Assembly: GCF_003943515.1 (NCBI RefSeq)
Contig: NZ_RJPT01000004.1
Span: forward strand, 77,819-141,818
Length of the DNA stretch: 64,000 bases
Direction of reading: 5' to 3'
Source: Streptococcus cristatus
GTDB taxonomy: Bacteria > Bacillota > Bacilli > Lactobacillales > Streptococcaceae
A program made the position numbers and the translations under genes. How positions within the stretch are numbered: position 1 is the stretch's first letter; each line of letters opens with the position of its first letter. The notes below the pieces were generated by a model, which ran no database searches, was not told the DNA's origin, and saw only the letters and a list, made by a program, of their open reading frames with translations. Positions 1 through 8,492 of the stretch are shown piece by piece.

Positions 1-27
1 TTACTATAAATGCGAGAAAGAAAAAGA

Positions 28-45
28 AGCAGGCTAGCTCCTGCT
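28..45 (-). terminator. Weak terminator-like hairpin after the YoaK-like gene
   Basis: A 6-bp inverted repeat (AGCAGG/CCTGCT) with a 6-base loop is followed on the minus strand by a TTCTTTTTC run. It lies about 80 bases beyond the stop of the membrane protein gene at 123. The stem is short, so function is inferred. Confidence 0.4.
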
Positions 46-122
46 AGTATTATATTATTTCTCATTTCTCTTCTTTTAACAATTTACTAATCAGGCTTCT
101 TCTTTCCTAAGCCATTTCGCCT

Positions 123-791
123 TTATATTCGTACATACTGAACCAAGCGGAACATCATGAAGGCAAATAGAATTCCTGCAACGATCCAAATCGTTCGTAA
201 AGCGTAAAATTGGAGCAGATAGGTCGAAATAATGGCTCCGATGACAAAGCTTCCTAACAAAGCAACAAAGAAAATGCCCTCTTTCAAGTATGGTTTTTCC
301 TGCGTTCGCACAAAATTTCCAAAAGCCACCATCGTTTTCTTGATATTTCCTGTCATAAAGGAATTATTATAGACTATACCATCTACTTCGCCAAAAGCTG
401 TCGCAACGACCCCCATACAGAAAGCAATCGGAGGAACGATTAGCATATTTGGCACGGTACTTGGCATAAAGCCTACCAGAGTACAAATGAGTACCATTGG
501 TGAAATGCTACTTACTCGCCATATCGACTGCTCAAAAAAAGGACGGAAAATTGTTATCAGAAAAATTCCCAGCATAAAGGCTAGCATGGTAGCCAGTTTG
601 ACTTCAATCTCTCCAGTCTTGTGATGAATTAACTCAACGGACAAAAAGACGACGTTTCCTGTCTGGCCAGCAACCAATGTACCCCCGCGTTCCATAAAAG
701 TGTAAGCATCCACGAAACCTGCGCAAAAGGTCAGCAAACAAGCAAAAAACTTTGATCGAGAATGGAATTCCCTTTTGACGAACTTTCTCAT
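123..791 (-). CDS. YoaK family (DUF1275) membrane protein
   Basis: This 222-residue hydrophobic protein matches the DUF1275/YoaK family of small integral membrane proteins, whose function is unknown. It starts with a basic stretch (MRKFVKREFHSRSKFF), followed by the family-typical CAGFVDAYTF and a GGTLVAGQTGNVVFL segment. About six hydrophobic helices follow, and a FMTGNIKK stretch sits in the middle. Length fits the family. The downstream neighbour on the same strand is absent from the window. The upstream neighbour udk is separated by 40 bases that hold a terminator, so the gene is probably transcribed alone. The family call rests on sequence pattern; no substrate can be assigned. Confidence 0.8.
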   Translation of the reverse strand: MRKFVKREFHSRSKFFACLLTFCAGFVDAYTFMERGGTLVAGQTGNVVFLSVELIHHKTGEIEVKLATMLAFMLGIFLITIFRPFFEQSIWRVSSISPMVLICTLVGFMPSTVPNMLIVPPIAFCMGVVATAFGEVDGIVYNNSFMTGNIKKTMVAFGNFVRTQEKPYLKEGIFFVALLGSFVIGAIISTYLLQFYALRTIWIVAGILFAFMMFRLVQYVRI

Positions 792-799
792 AATTTACC

Positions 800-826
800 C
801 AAAAAGTCCAGTGTAACACCAGACTT
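800..826 (-). terminator. Rho-independent terminator of udk
   Basis: On the minus strand an AAGTCTGGTGT/ACACTGGACTT stem with a one- to three-base loop is followed by TTTTTGGG, directly after the udk stop codon. Stem length and T-run are typical of an intrinsic terminator. Confidence 0.75.
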
Positions 827-831
827 CCTTT

Positions 832-1479
832 CTATCCTTCTCTAGCTTCCTCCAAAATCTTTTCAATCTTGGTGGTAATCAAATCAATCGCAACTTTATT
901 AGAAGCGCCTTCTGGAATGATGACATCTGCATAGCGCTTGGTTGGCTCGATAAACTGATGGTACATAGGCTTGACGACACCTAAATACTGCTCAATGACA
1001 CTATCCAAACTGCGTCCACGCTCCTCCATGTCCCGCTTAATCCGACGAATAATCCGCACATCATCATCAGTGTCGACGAAAATCTTGATGTCCATCAAAT
1101 CGCGGAGGCGTTGGTCTTCCAAGACCAGAATCCCCTCTACAATGAAGACATCCTGCGGTTCCTGACGATAGGTTTTATTACTGCGCGTGTGCTCCGTGTA
1201 GTCATAGGTCGGGATGTCCACTGGACGGCCAGCCAAAAGCTCCTTGATCTGCTCAATCATGAGATCTGTATCAAAAGCAAAAGGATGGTCATAGTTGGTC
1301 TTGACCCGCTCCTCAAAAGTCAGATGCGACTGATCCTTGTAGTAAGAATCATGCTCAATCATAGAAATCTTTTCATTTGGAAAATGATCTAAAATCGCCC
1401 GAGATACACTGGTTTTTCCCCCACCAGAGCCACCTGTAACACCGATAATAATAGGTCTGTTTTGCATTGTTTTCTCCAT
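832..1479 (-). CDS. udk: Uridine kinase (uridine/cytidine monophosphokinase)
   Basis: Cytosolic pyrimidine-salvage enzyme that phosphorylates uridine or cytidine to UMP/CMP using ATP or GTP. The 215-residue length is normal. The P-loop [15 protein letters not shown] lies at about residues 13-27, HDSYYKDQ follows the nucleoside-binding strand, and [16 protein letters not shown] and the EGILVLED strand are diagnostic of the Udk family. The lid region [12 protein letters not shown] carries the usual arginines. It is a single gene facing away from the Gfo/Idh gene, with about 90 bases between the two starts. Pyrimidine salvage connects functionally with pyrR-pyrP-pyrB near 46-48 kb. Confidence 0.96.
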   Translation of the reverse strand: MEKTMQNRPIIIGVTGGSGGGKTSVSRAILDHFPNEKISMIEHDSYYKDQSHLTFEERVKTNYDHPFAFDTDLMIEQIKELLAGRPVDIPTYDYTEHTRSNKTYRQEPQDVFIVEGILVLEDQRLRDLMDIKIFVDTDDDVRIIRRIKRDMEERGRSLDSVIEQYLGVVKPMYHQFIEPTKRYADVIIPEGASNKVAIDLITTKIEKILEEAREG

Positions 1480-1512
1480 TACTTGTTATCTTATCTATTT
1501 TACCTCAATTCA

Positions 1513-1521
1513 TGATATAAT
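1513..1521 (+). promoter_or_regulatory. Extended -10 promoter of the oxidoreductase/helicase pair
   Basis: TGATATAAT is a perfect extended -10 (TGn followed by TATAAT), 50 bases upstream of the start codon at 1572. No clear -35 is visible, as is usual for extended -10 promoters in streptococci. Confidence 0.65.
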
Positions 1522-1571
1522 GAAAGGGTGAATCAAGAAAAATTCAGGAAAATCATTTTAAAGGAGAAAGT

Positions 1572-2552
1572 ATGTTACGACTCGGTATCATCGGTACAGG
1601 AACCATTTCCCACGAGTTTATCAAAGCAGCTCAACTAAGTGGTGAGTATGTGTTTACAGCTGTTTACTCACGAACCTTGAGTGCCGCGGAGCGTTTTGCG
1701 CAAGCTTATAAAAACGTCGCACTCTACACCGATATGATTGAATTCTTATCTGCCGACCTAGATGTGGTTTACATCGCCAGTCCCAATAGCTTCCACTTCA
1801 ACCATGCCAAGGTAGCCATTTTGGCTCGAAAACATGTCATTGTTGAAAAGCCGGCTGTGTCAAGGCCTGAAGAATGGCAAGAATTGGTCAAGCTGGCAGC
1901 TGAACATCAGATTTATATCTTTGAGGCAGCCAGAAACTACCATGAAGCAGCTTTTACAGTCATTCATGACTTCCTTGAAGACAAGAAAATCTGGGGAGCC
2001 AATTTTACTTATGCTAAATACTCCTCCAAGATGGGAGCCCTGCTGAGTGGACAAGAACCCAATGTTTTTTCAGCTAAATTCTCAGGCGGTGCTCTAATGG
2101 ATTTGGGAGTTTATACGCTTTATGCAGCTGTCCGATTGTTTGGTGCTCCACAAAGCGTCTGCTATACAGCTCAACAACTGCCAAATAGCGTTGACCTCAA
2201 CGGTTCAGGCAGTCTGATTTATCCTGATTTTCAGGTTCGTATCCAAGCTGGAAAAAATATTCATAGCCAGCTTCCAGCTGAAATCTATACGGACCAAGGC
2301 ACTCTGACCTTAGACGGTATCGAGTTTATACGCTCTGCCATTTTCCAAAAGCTCAATGGAGAGACGGAAAGTCTAGCTATCCACCAAGCAGAGCACCAAA
2401 TGCTAGAAGAGGCTCAGGCTTTTGCTCGTGTCCTTAAAGGCGGCCAGAAAGAGCTTTATAACGACTATCTGCAGGCTGCTACTACTGTGCATGAGTGTCT
2501 GTTTTCCATGAGAAAAGATGCTGGCATTAGATTTGAGGTTGACCATGATTAA
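1572..2552 (+). CDS. Gfo/Idh/MocA family NAD(P)-dependent oxidoreductase
   Basis: Predicted cytosolic dehydrogenase of 326 residues with an N-terminal Rossmann fold (LGIIGTGTISHEF near residues 3-15) and a C-terminal alpha/beta domain. The family-typical VYIASPNSFHFNHA and the EKP signature (HVIVEKPAVSRPEEW) are present; the lysine of EKP is normally catalytic. Substrates in this family are sugars, inositols or dihydrodiols, and the sequence does not tell which. Start ATG at 1572 is preceded by AAAGGAG. The 3' end overlaps the helicase start by 8 bases, so the two are co-transcribed, although a functional link is not obvious. Confidence 0.9.
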   Translation: MLRLGIIGTGTISHEFIKAAQLSGEYVFTAVYSRTLSAAERFAQAYKNVALYTDMIEFLSADLDVVYIASPNSFHFNHAKVAILARKHVIVEKPAVSRPEEWQELVKLAAEHQIYIFEAARNYHEAAFTVIHDFLEDKKIWGANFTYAKYSSKMGALLSGQEPNVFSAKFSGGALMDLGVYTLYAAVRLFGAPQSVCYTAQQLPNSVDLNGSGSLIYPDFQVRIQAGKNIHSQLPAEIYTDQGTLTLDGIEFIRSAIFQKLNGETESLAIHQAEHQMLEEAQAFARVLKGGQKELYNDYLQAATTVHECLFSMRKDAGIRFEVDHD

Positions 2553-3633
2553 AGAAACATTTCCAACAGTTTGGCAAGAACAGCTAAATCAGCTCGGTTT
2601 TGCTGAACTGACTGCCATCCAAGAAAAGATATTCCAGCCCATTTCTCAGGGACAAACGGTGCTAGGCATCAGTCCGACCGGTACGGGAAAGACATTGGCC
2701 TATCTCTTTCCTAGCTTATTGAAATTGAAGCCTAAAAAAGCGCAGCAGCTTTTGATTTTAGCTCCAAATACAGAGCTGGCGGGACAGATTTTTGATGTTT
2801 GTAAATCTTGGGCGGAGCCCTTAGGCTTGAGCAGTCAACTCCTCCTCTCTGGTAATAGCCAGAAAAGGCAGATTGAGCGGCTCAAGAAAGGTCCTGAGAT
2901 ACTGATTGGTACACCTGGTCGGATTTTTGAGCTCATTAAGCTCAAGAAAATCAAGATGATGAATGTTGATACTATTATCCTAGATGAATTTGACCAGCTT
3001 CTCAGTGATTCCCAGTATGCGTTTGTTGATAAGATTCTGCATTATGCACCGCGGGACCACCAGCTGATTTACATGAGTGCTACGGCTAAGTTCGACCAAG
3101 AGAAGATCGCCGAAAATACCTTGCGCATCAGCATTGACGACCAGACTTTGGACAATATCCAGCACTTCTATATGCAGGTGGAAAAGCGTGACAAGGTTGA
3201 ACTCTTGCGCAAACTATCCAATGTAGAAGAATTTCGTGGACTAGTTTTTTTCAACAGCTTGTCAGATTTGGGCAGCGCCGAAGAAAAGCTTCAGTACCGA
3301 GGAGCTAGTGCAGTCTCCCTTGCAAGTGATGTCAATGTAAAATTCCGCAAGGTCATTCTTGAGAAATTTAAAGATTACGATATCACACTCTTACTGGCGA
3401 CTGACATAGTTGCGCGTGGCATTGATATTGATTCTCTAGAGTGCGTAGTCAACTACGAAGTGCCGCGTGATTTGGAAACCTACACTCACCGTTCTGGCCG
3501 AACAGGTCGCATGGGCAAGGATGGCTATGTCATCACCTTCATCAGCCACCCAGAAGAACTAAAAGCTCTTAAAAAATATGCCTCTGTTCGAGAAATTATC
3601 TTAAAAAAACAAGAACTGTATGTGTGTCCTTAA
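2545..3633 (+). CDS. DEAD-box ATP-dependent RNA helicase
   Basis: RNA helicase of about 362 residues. It contains the Q-motif region (LTAIQEKIFQPI), motif I SPTGTGKT, motif Ia, motif II as DEFD instead of DEAD, motif III SAT, motif IV/V LLATDIVARGID and motif VI HRSGRTGRMG. The DEFD variant keeps both acidic residues needed for Mg-ATP. I place the start at ATG 2545, overlapping the upstream stop by 8 bases, because the longer reading adds nine residues with no family counterpart. It lacks the long basic C-terminal tail of CshA-type helicases and resembles the short streptococcal helicases of unassigned role in ribosome or RNA metabolism. A bidirectional terminator follows. Confidence 0.9.
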   Translation: MIKETFPTVWQEQLNQLGFAELTAIQEKIFQPISQGQTVLGISPTGTGKTLAYLFPSLLKLKPKKAQQLLILAPNTELAGQIFDVCKSWAEPLGLSSQLLLSGNSQKRQIERLKKGPEILIGTPGRIFELIKLKKIKMMNVDTIILDEFDQLLSDSQYAFVDKILHYAPRDHQLIYMSATAKFDQEKIAENTLRISIDDQTLDNIQHFYMQVEKRDKVELLRKLSNVEEFRGLVFFNSLSDLGSAEEKLQYRGASAVSLASDVNVKFRKVILEKFKDYDITLLLATDIVARGIDIDSLECVVNYEVPRDLETYTHRSGRTGRMGKDGYVITFISHPEELKALKKYASVREIILKKQELYVCP

Positions 3634-3680
3634 GCAAGAATTACGGTCATCGATATTCTTATTTGATGATGGCAAAGCAA

Positions 3681-3715
3681 AAAGCATTGGAAATATTAAA
3701 TTTCCAATGCTTTTC
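3681..3715. terminator. Bidirectional intrinsic terminator
   Basis: A perfect GCATTGGAAA/TTTCCAATGC stem is flanked by A-runs and T-runs on both sides. It sits between the convergent helicase and deacetylase genes and should terminate both. Confidence 0.85.
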
Positions 3716-5113
3716 TTAATTTCTGCTGTAATAAATCTGATGTGGTTGAAGCTGATATTCTAGTAGTTCATCAACTGTTACCAAAGTATAGCCGTTGTTC
3801 TTCAGATATTCTAGGACGCTTGGCAGAGCATCGATGGACGTCTGATGGATATCGTGCATGAGAATAATAGATCCCGGCTGAGTCTTCACAATCTCCTGCA
3901 TAATAGCCTTTGTATTACGTGTTTTCCAATCGAGACTGTCCACGCTCCACATGATAAAGGACTGATCGACAGCATTTTGAACCGTAGGGTTGATGGCTCC
4001 ATAAGGCGGTCTTGTGATCATAGGTCGGATACCAGTCGCCTTATAAATGGCTTCCTGAGTATCTAGGATTTCTTTTTTGACTTGATTTAGAGGCAGTTTA
4101 GTCAAATCTGGATGGCTCCAAGTATGGATGCCAAGCTGATGGCCTTCATCAAGGACACGTTTAGCCAGTTCTGGATTGGCCGCAACGTTTTGTCCCACCA
4201 TAAAGAAGGTTGCTTTGGCATTGTAGCGTTTCAGAATTTCCAAGGCCTGAGGAGTCGTTTTACTGTCGGGACCGTCATCAAAGGTCAGGGCAACCATTTT
4301 CTCATGCCGCTTGGTCTCATATTGCTGGTAAGCCTCCAAATCAGCCCCCTGCAAATATTCTGGACGGATTAGATCATAAAAACTAGATAGAGGCACTGTC
4401 AAGCTCGTCAAACCGTTGATTTCTTTGGTCAGACGAATGGAAAATAAACTATCCTCATAGTGAAAATTCCACTGGCTCAGCTCTATTTCACGTAGGGCAT
4501 TTAAAGCTGCTGTTTGCTGACTTTCCTCCACCTGTCTAAAGGTCAGCTGACTGGTCAACTCCTTCAGGAAAATTTCCTTGGCAGCTTCTGGATTTTGAAA
4601 CAGCTTGTCTAAAGTCACCGCTGCCCCTTCTTGATTGATATAAGTTGAGGCTACTTCTTTTGCTTCCTCAGACTTGATGTCTCTTTTCGAGATACTATAA
4701 TCTTTTCGCTGAATGACCACTTCCTTGGTATTGGCCAGACTAGTAGACTTTTCCTCTGTGTAGTAAAATGTCAAAGCAGTCAAGTTTTCCTTCTGCTTTT
4801 TGTCATCTGAAATGCTCTGACTATCCTGCAACATTTTATCTTTGACACTTTGAAGCGGCTGCCCATTCATAAGAGGGTAAAAAGCCGCCACATAATGGCT
4901 GCCAATCCTACCAGATTGCTTTTCGGCATTGTCAGCATGCTCTTGCTCTTCCTTGGCAATCACTTCTGTAACCTTTTTCTGGAATTCCCTTTCCTGAAAC
5001 ATTTCATGGATTCGCAGTCCACCAAAAATAAGAAGTCCTAAAAGAAGCAGATTCAGAAGACTGATAATTAGTCTGTATTTTCGACTGCTCTTCCTTCTAT
5101 GTTGTCTTTTCAT
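3716..5113 (-). CDS. pgdA: Peptidoglycan N-acetylglucosamine deacetylase (PgdA type)
   Basis: Surface enzyme that removes acetyl groups from peptidoglycan GlcNAc, giving lysozyme resistance. The 465-residue length agrees with pneumococcal PgdA. A basic N-terminus and one membrane anchor (about residues 14-33) are followed by an extracellular N-terminal domain and a C-terminal NodB domain from about residue 272. All NodB motifs are intact: TFDDGPDS (catalytic and metal Asp near 279-280), HTWSHPDL (zinc histidines), RPPYGAIN, WSVDSLDW and LMHDIHQTS. It is flanked by terminators on both sides and is therefore a single-gene unit. Function assigned by motif and architecture. Confidence 0.92.
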   Translation of the reverse strand: MKRQHRRKSSRKYRLIISLLNLLLLGLLIFGGLRIHEMFQEREFQKKVTEVIAKEEQEHADNAEKQSGRIGSHYVAAFYPLMNGQPLQSVKDKMLQDSQSISDDKKQKENLTALTFYYTEEKSTSLANTKEVVIQRKDYSISKRDIKSEEAKEVASTYINQEGAAVTLDKLFQNPEAAKEIFLKELTSQLTFRQVEESQQTAALNALREIELSQWNFHYEDSLFSIRLTKEINGLTSLTVPLSSFYDLIRPEYLQGADLEAYQQYETKRHEKMVALTFDDGPDSKTTPQALEILKRYNAKATFFMVGQNVAANPELAKRVLDEGHQLGIHTWSHPDLTKLPLNQVKKEILDTQEAIYKATGIRPMITRPPYGAINPTVQNAVDQSFIMWSVDSLDWKTRNTKAIMQEIVKTQPGSIILMHDIHQTSIDALPSVLEYLKNNGYTLVTVDELLEYQLQPHQIYYSRN

Positions 5114-5160
5114 CTATTATCCCCTAAGCTATTGTCCTAAAATGATTCTAATGTTAAAAA

Positions 5161-5191
5161 ACTTGTATCTTACAAGTGCTAAAATACAAGT
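5161..5191 (-). terminator. Terminator of the glyoxalase gene
   Basis: On the minus strand an ACTTGTAT/ATACAAGT stem with a 15-base loop is followed by TTTTTTAAC, about 10 bases after the gloA-like stop codon. Confidence 0.6.
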
Positions 5192-5201
5192 TTAATTATT
5201 T

Positions 5202-5588
5202 TTAAAGACTTTTTTCTCGAATCACTTCAACCTTGTAGCCATCAGGGTCTTTAACGAAATAATAATTTGGCGGATTGCCTGGCAGACCTTTTGGTTCCGT
5301 CACTTCGTAGCCTTTGGCAGCATGCTCAGCGTGCAAGCCTTCCAAATCAGGCGTGCTAAGAGCGATATGAGCAAATCCATCCCCAATCACATAAGGTCCG
5401 TGATCATAATTATAGGTCAGTTCGAGCTCATAATCATCGCCATCCAAACCAAGATAAACAATGGTAAAAGCGTGCTCTGGAAAGTCCTTGCGGCGCAATT
5501 CCTTAAAACCAAACGCTTCTTCGTAAAAGGCAATCGAAGCCTCTAAATTTTCCACTCGTAAACAAGTATGCAGCATTTTTGATGTCAT
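5202..5588 (-). CDS. gloA: Lactoylglutathione lyase (glyoxalase I family)
   Basis: VOC-fold metalloenzyme of 128 residues. In GloA it isomerises the methylglyoxal-thiol hemithioacetal in the cytosol. The metal ligands expected for the family can be placed: His7 in MLHTCLRV, Glu in DYELELTYN, His in FAHIALSTPD and Glu in KVEVI near the C-terminus. Length is normal for the single-domain bacterial enzyme. Streptococci generally lack or import glutathione, so the physiological thiol is uncertain. It precedes ciaH on the same strand with a 74-base gap, so low-level co-transcription is possible. Confidence 0.9.
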   Translation of the reverse strand: MTSKMLHTCLRVENLEASIAFYEEAFGFKELRRKDFPEHAFTIVYLGLDGDDYELELTYNYDHGPYVIGDGFAHIALSTPDLEGLHAEHAAKGYEVTEPKGLPGNPPNYYFVKDPDGYKVEVIREKSL

Positions 5589-5662
5589 GGTTGTACCTCT
5601 CTCATTTCTTTCTTTTATTATACCGCAAAAGCAGTCAAATTTGAAATAATATGAAAAGTTTT

Positions 5663-7042
5663 TCAGCTTTTGCTGATTCGTTTTCTAATATCTGACCTAA
5701 GAGGAACTTTGATTTCAAAAATAGTTCCACGCGGTTTGTTGTCTTTGACTATGATGGTTCCTTTTAAGGCATCCACAATTTGTTTTGCTAAGGATAGACC
5801 TAATCCAAAACCACCCTTTTGCCGAGTCCGAGCCTTGTCCACCCGATAAAAACGATCGAAAACCTTTTTCTTGTCATCGCCCGCAATCCCTGGGCCATTG
5901 TCAGAAATCCGCAAGGTCAAGCTTCGATCATTGGCAGAGGCCACGAAGTAGATTTTTCCATCTTCTTCCGTGTATTTGATGGCATTATCAAAAAGGATGG
6001 TCATGACCTGCTTGAGCAAGACCTTGTCTGTCGTGATTGATTTTGAAACCAGATTTTTGAAATCAAAGACCTTATCGCTTTCCTCTGCAATAATAGCATA
6101 GTTAGAAAAAGCTGTCGTGAAGAAGTCTGGCGTGACTTCACCGTATTCTGGCTTGATGCCGTCATCTCGCCTTGCTAGATTGAGTAAGTTGGTCGTCAAT
6201 AGACGCATATTTCGCACTTCCTCTAAACTAGACGCGATACTCCCACTAGACTCCATAATCGTAGCTTCAGGCTTACGGAAGAGAGATTCCAAGCGATTTT
6301 GCAGCACAGCTAGAGGTGTCCGCAATTCGTGGCTTGCATTTTCAACAAAGGACTTCTGCTTTTGCATGCTGTCCAAGAGAGGCTTGACACTCATCCGCGC
6401 TAGATAGATACTGGCAATCAAGGAAATACCCCAGAAGCTAATCATGACAATCGCAATCAGCTTTTCATGCTTTTCGCTAGTCTGCTCCAGCTGGCTGATA
6501 CTGGTCATGACAACCGCGTATTTGACATTTTCAATTTCATCATCTGGATCAATATCAAACATATAGGCCCGATAACTCTCGACCTGTCCGTAGCTATTGG
6601 TCAGCTGAATTTGCTTGATTTGATTAAGAAATCGTTTATTAAATTTAATCGCATCAAAGTTCAAAAAGCTATTTTTTGCCGATACATTCTGATAATCATC
6701 ATTCAAAAGAATGGCTGAGGTATTGGCACTGACATTGACCCTGCCCGGTTCCTCAATCTTGATATCATGAGCTTGGACAGACTCTGAATCTTTGTGCTCT
6801 GAATCCTTGTTCTCTGGCTCTTGGTATTGCCGTCCCGTCGTCCGATAGGCTAGATTGGCTACCCAGGCGGGATTTTGACTGAGACTTTTGAGATTATCAT
6901 CAACGGTCGTGTAAAGGCTAGAGCGCATGACTTGGATAATAATGAGCGTCATGGCCGAGAAAATCAGGGTGAATACACCAAAATAGCGAATGAAATAAGA
7001 AAAATCATCCGCATATAAGGCTTTTTTGAGTTTATTCAGCAT
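5663..7042 (-). CDS. ciaH: CiaH sensor histidine kinase
   Basis: Membrane sensor of the CiaRH two-component system, which in streptococci controls competence, cell-wall stress and beta-lactam tolerance. The 459-residue protein has the CiaH-typical start ([15 protein letters not shown]), a first membrane helix near residues 20-40, an extracellular sensor domain of about 150 residues, a second helix near 190-210, the H box [12 protein letters not shown] with the phospho-His, the N box [11 protein letters not shown]1 DNGPGIAG, the F box and G2 [13 protein letters not shown]. The sensor loop contains a polar KDSEHKDSE stretch. It overlaps the end of ciaR by 11 bases, so the pair is one operon. 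Confidence 0.95.
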   Translation of the reverse strand: MLNKLKKALYADDFSYFIRYFGVFTLIFSAMTLIIIQVMRSSLYTTVDDNLKSLSQNPAWVANLAYRTTGRQYQEPENKDSEHKDSESVQAHDIKIEEPGRVNVSANTSAILLNDDYQNVSAKNSFLNFDAIKFNKRFLNQIKQIQLTNSYGQVESYRAYMFDIDPDDEIENVKYAVVMTSISQLEQTSEKHEKLIAIVMISFWGISLIASIYLARMSVKPLLDSMQKQKSFVENASHELRTPLAVLQNRLESLFRKPEATIMESSGSIASSLEEVRNMRLLTTNLLNLARRDDGIKPEYGEVTPDFFTTAFSNYAIIAEESDKVFDFKNLVSKSITTDKVLLKQVMTILFDNAIKYTEEDGKIYFVASANDRSLTLRISDNGPGIAGDDKKKVFDRFYRVDKARTRQKGGFGLGLSLAKQIVDALKGTIIVKDNKPRGTIFEIKVPLRSDIRKRISKS

Positions 7043-7706
7043 TCTTTAAAATGTAACCGACACTGCGAAGGGTTTGAAGATTATTCGCAAAAGCCGTTCC
7101 TTTCAATTTTTTCCGAATCTTAGATACATAGACTTCCACCACAGAAATCGTTGTATCGCTGTCAAAGCCCCACAAACGATCGAAGATCTGAGTCTTGGGC
7201 AAAATAACATTTTGATTCTGAAGGAAGTAGACCAACAGATCAAACTCTTTCCCCAATAGCTCAACTTCTTTTCCATCTACCAAGGTCGAATTGGTCGAAA
7301 GATTGACCGTCACATCACCATAGGACAGGGTATTTTCATTAAACTTACCAGAGCGTTTGAGCAAGGCCTGAATCCGCATTTTAAGCTCTTCTAGATAAAA
7401 AGGCTTAGTCAGGTAATCGTCGGCACCGAGTTCAAAACCATGGCCTTTATCATCGATACTTTCCTTGGCAGTCATGATGAGGACAGGAGTGGTGACCCCT
7501 TTTTCACGCAATTCTTTAAGCACTTGGAAGCCATCTTTTTCAGGAAGCATCAAGTCCAGCAAAATCAGGTCATACACGCCACTTTCTGCCTCGTATAAGC
7601 CTTCTTCGCCGTCAAAGATCTGCATAACATCTGCAAAATCATCTAAAAAATCAAATACTGAGTTTGACAGACCGAGGTCATCCTCTACTAATAGAATCTT
7701 AATCAT
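7032..7706 (-). CDS. ciaR: CiaR response regulator
   Basis: OmpR-family DNA-binding response regulator partnered with CiaH. It has a receiver domain with acidic pocket VEDD, phospho-acceptor Asp51 in LLDLMLP and Lys in LTKPF, and a C-terminal winged helix (about residues 125-224) ending in [12 protein letters not shown] chose the ATG at 7706 (224 residues) because a GGGAGGAACAGG Shine-Dalgarno precedes it and it matches the known CiaR start; the longer in-frame reading adds 21 residues with no family support. The regulator recognises NTTAAG-N5-WTTAAG direct repeats, and such an array is found at 8396-8423, two genes upstream on the same strand. Confidence 0.96.
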   Translation of the reverse strand: MIKILLVEDDLGLSNSVFDFLDDFADVMQIFDGEEGLYEAESGVYDLILLDLMLPEKDGFQVLKELREKGVTTPVLIMTAKESIDDKGHGFELGADDYLTKPFYLEELKMRIQALLKRSGKFNENTLSYGDVTVNLSTNSTLVDGKEVELLGKEFDLLVYFLQNQNVILPKTQIFDRLWGFDSDTTISVVEVYVSKIRKKLKGTAFANNLQTLRSVGYILKNAE

Positions 7707-7799
7707 CCTGTTCCTCCCTTTTAAGAAAAAGCTTATGTTCTTTAGTTTAAATAGAGACATGGTAGACACTTCTCATGCTATCTTAACCTATCTTTTTCT

Positions 7800-7808
7800 A
7801 TTATATCA
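7800..7808 (-). promoter_or_regulatory. Extended -10 promoter before ciaR
   Basis: On the minus strand TGATATAAT is a perfect extended -10 about 94 bases upstream of the ciaR start. No good -35 is seen. It would give ciaRH its own transcript in addition to read-through from the upstream small gene, since no terminator separates them. Confidence 0.6.
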
Positions 7809-7826
7809 TGACTTATTGAAAATGTT

Positions 7827-8273
7827 TTAAGAATTTGTTGTTTTCGAGTTATTTTCGACTATTTCACTGTTCTTATCATCTTTTGTTGTGCCGTCGGCGT
7901 TTGCTGGCTTCTTCTTTGATTGATTTCCTTCTTGTGGTCCTCCCGGATGCCCATTTCCTTGTGGTGGCTGACCTCCACCTCCGGGGCCGCCTTGACCATC
8001 TTGACCGTTTTGTCCACCCATCTGCGGTGGCATGCCTTTTTCATTTCCCTGTCCCTGACCTTGAGGGGCTTGTCCGCCTTGCCCTGGCATCTTGCCATCT
8101 TGATTGTTTTGCTGAGGCATAGTAGCCTGCACTGAACTCTGCTGCGGGCTTTTCTGTGTCAAGGCACCAATTCCATAGCCACCAATCGCTCCGACGGCTA
8201 AGGATGCACTAGCTACTGCTGTCATCCACCATTTGGTACTCTTTTTAACTACAATCATTTTTTCCATATCCAT
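7827..8273 (-). CDS. Small exported Gly/Pro/Gln-rich protein, CiaX-like by position
   Basis: Protein of 148 residues that I do not recognise by homology. A basic start (KKSTKWW) is followed by one hydrophobic segment (AVASASLAVGAIGGYGIGAL, about residues 18-38), fitting an uncleaved anchor or signal peptide. The rest, from about residue 40, is predicted disordered: Gln, Gly, Pro and Met repeats such as GQGGQAPQGQGQG and GGPGGGGQPPQ, then a Lys/Asp/Asn/Ser-rich tail. It lies 120 bases upstream of ciaR without a terminator. In S. mutans the same position holds ciaX, a secreted calcium-sensing peptide of the ciaXRH operon (literature knowledge); sequence similarity is not evident, so the analogy is positional. 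A CiaR-type promoter lies upstream. Confidence 0.8.
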   Translation of the reverse strand: MDMEKMIVVKKSTKWWMTAVASASLAVGAIGGYGIGALTQKSPQQSSVQATMPQQNNQDGKMPGQGGQAPQGQGQGNEKGMPPQMGGQNGQDGQGGPGGGGQPPQGNGHPGGPQEGNQSKKKPANADGTTKDDKNSEIVENNSKTTNS

Positions 8274-8379
8274 TTTAAAGTTTTCCTCTTTCTACATTTT
8301 ATATTTTCATGGATTTTAACATGATGAAGTAATATAATGCTTGAATACACAAGCCCACATCCCTTCACACGCTAGGATT

Positions 8380-8423
8380 ATTATAGGGTGGCTTGCTTAA
8401 ACGGGACTGAATTTTTTCTTAAA
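8380..8423 (-). promoter_or_regulatory. CiaR-activated promoter with three phased half-sites
   Basis: Read on the minus strand: TTTAAG, 5 bases, ATTCAG, 5 bases, TTTAAG, exactly 10 bases, TATAAT. The outer half-sites match the published CiaR consensus NTTAAG-N5-WTTAAG and the middle one differs at one base. The 11-base phasing and the 10-base distance to the -10 (8380-8385) are as described for CiaR-activated promoters. It drives the small gene ending at 7827, leaving a leader of about 100 bases, and probably reads through into ciaRH. Confidence 0.75.
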
Positions 8424-8457
8424 GAAGACTGAAACTATGGGATTCTAAACAACAAAA

Positions 8458-8484
8458 AAGACCAGATATTATAATCTGATCTTT
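8458..8484 (-). terminator. Terminator of pepN
   Basis: On the minus strand a GATCAGAT/ATCTGGTC stem is followed by TTTTTTG, about 10 bases after the pepN stop. It separates pepN from the CiaR-type promoter. Confidence 0.8.
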
Positions 8485-8492
8485 TCATTAGG

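Noticed and set aside
7740..7830. Possible CiaR site at the ciaR promoter itself
   Set aside because: TTAAG-like words occur (near 7785 and 7819) but no pair has the 5-base spacing, so I report only the -10.
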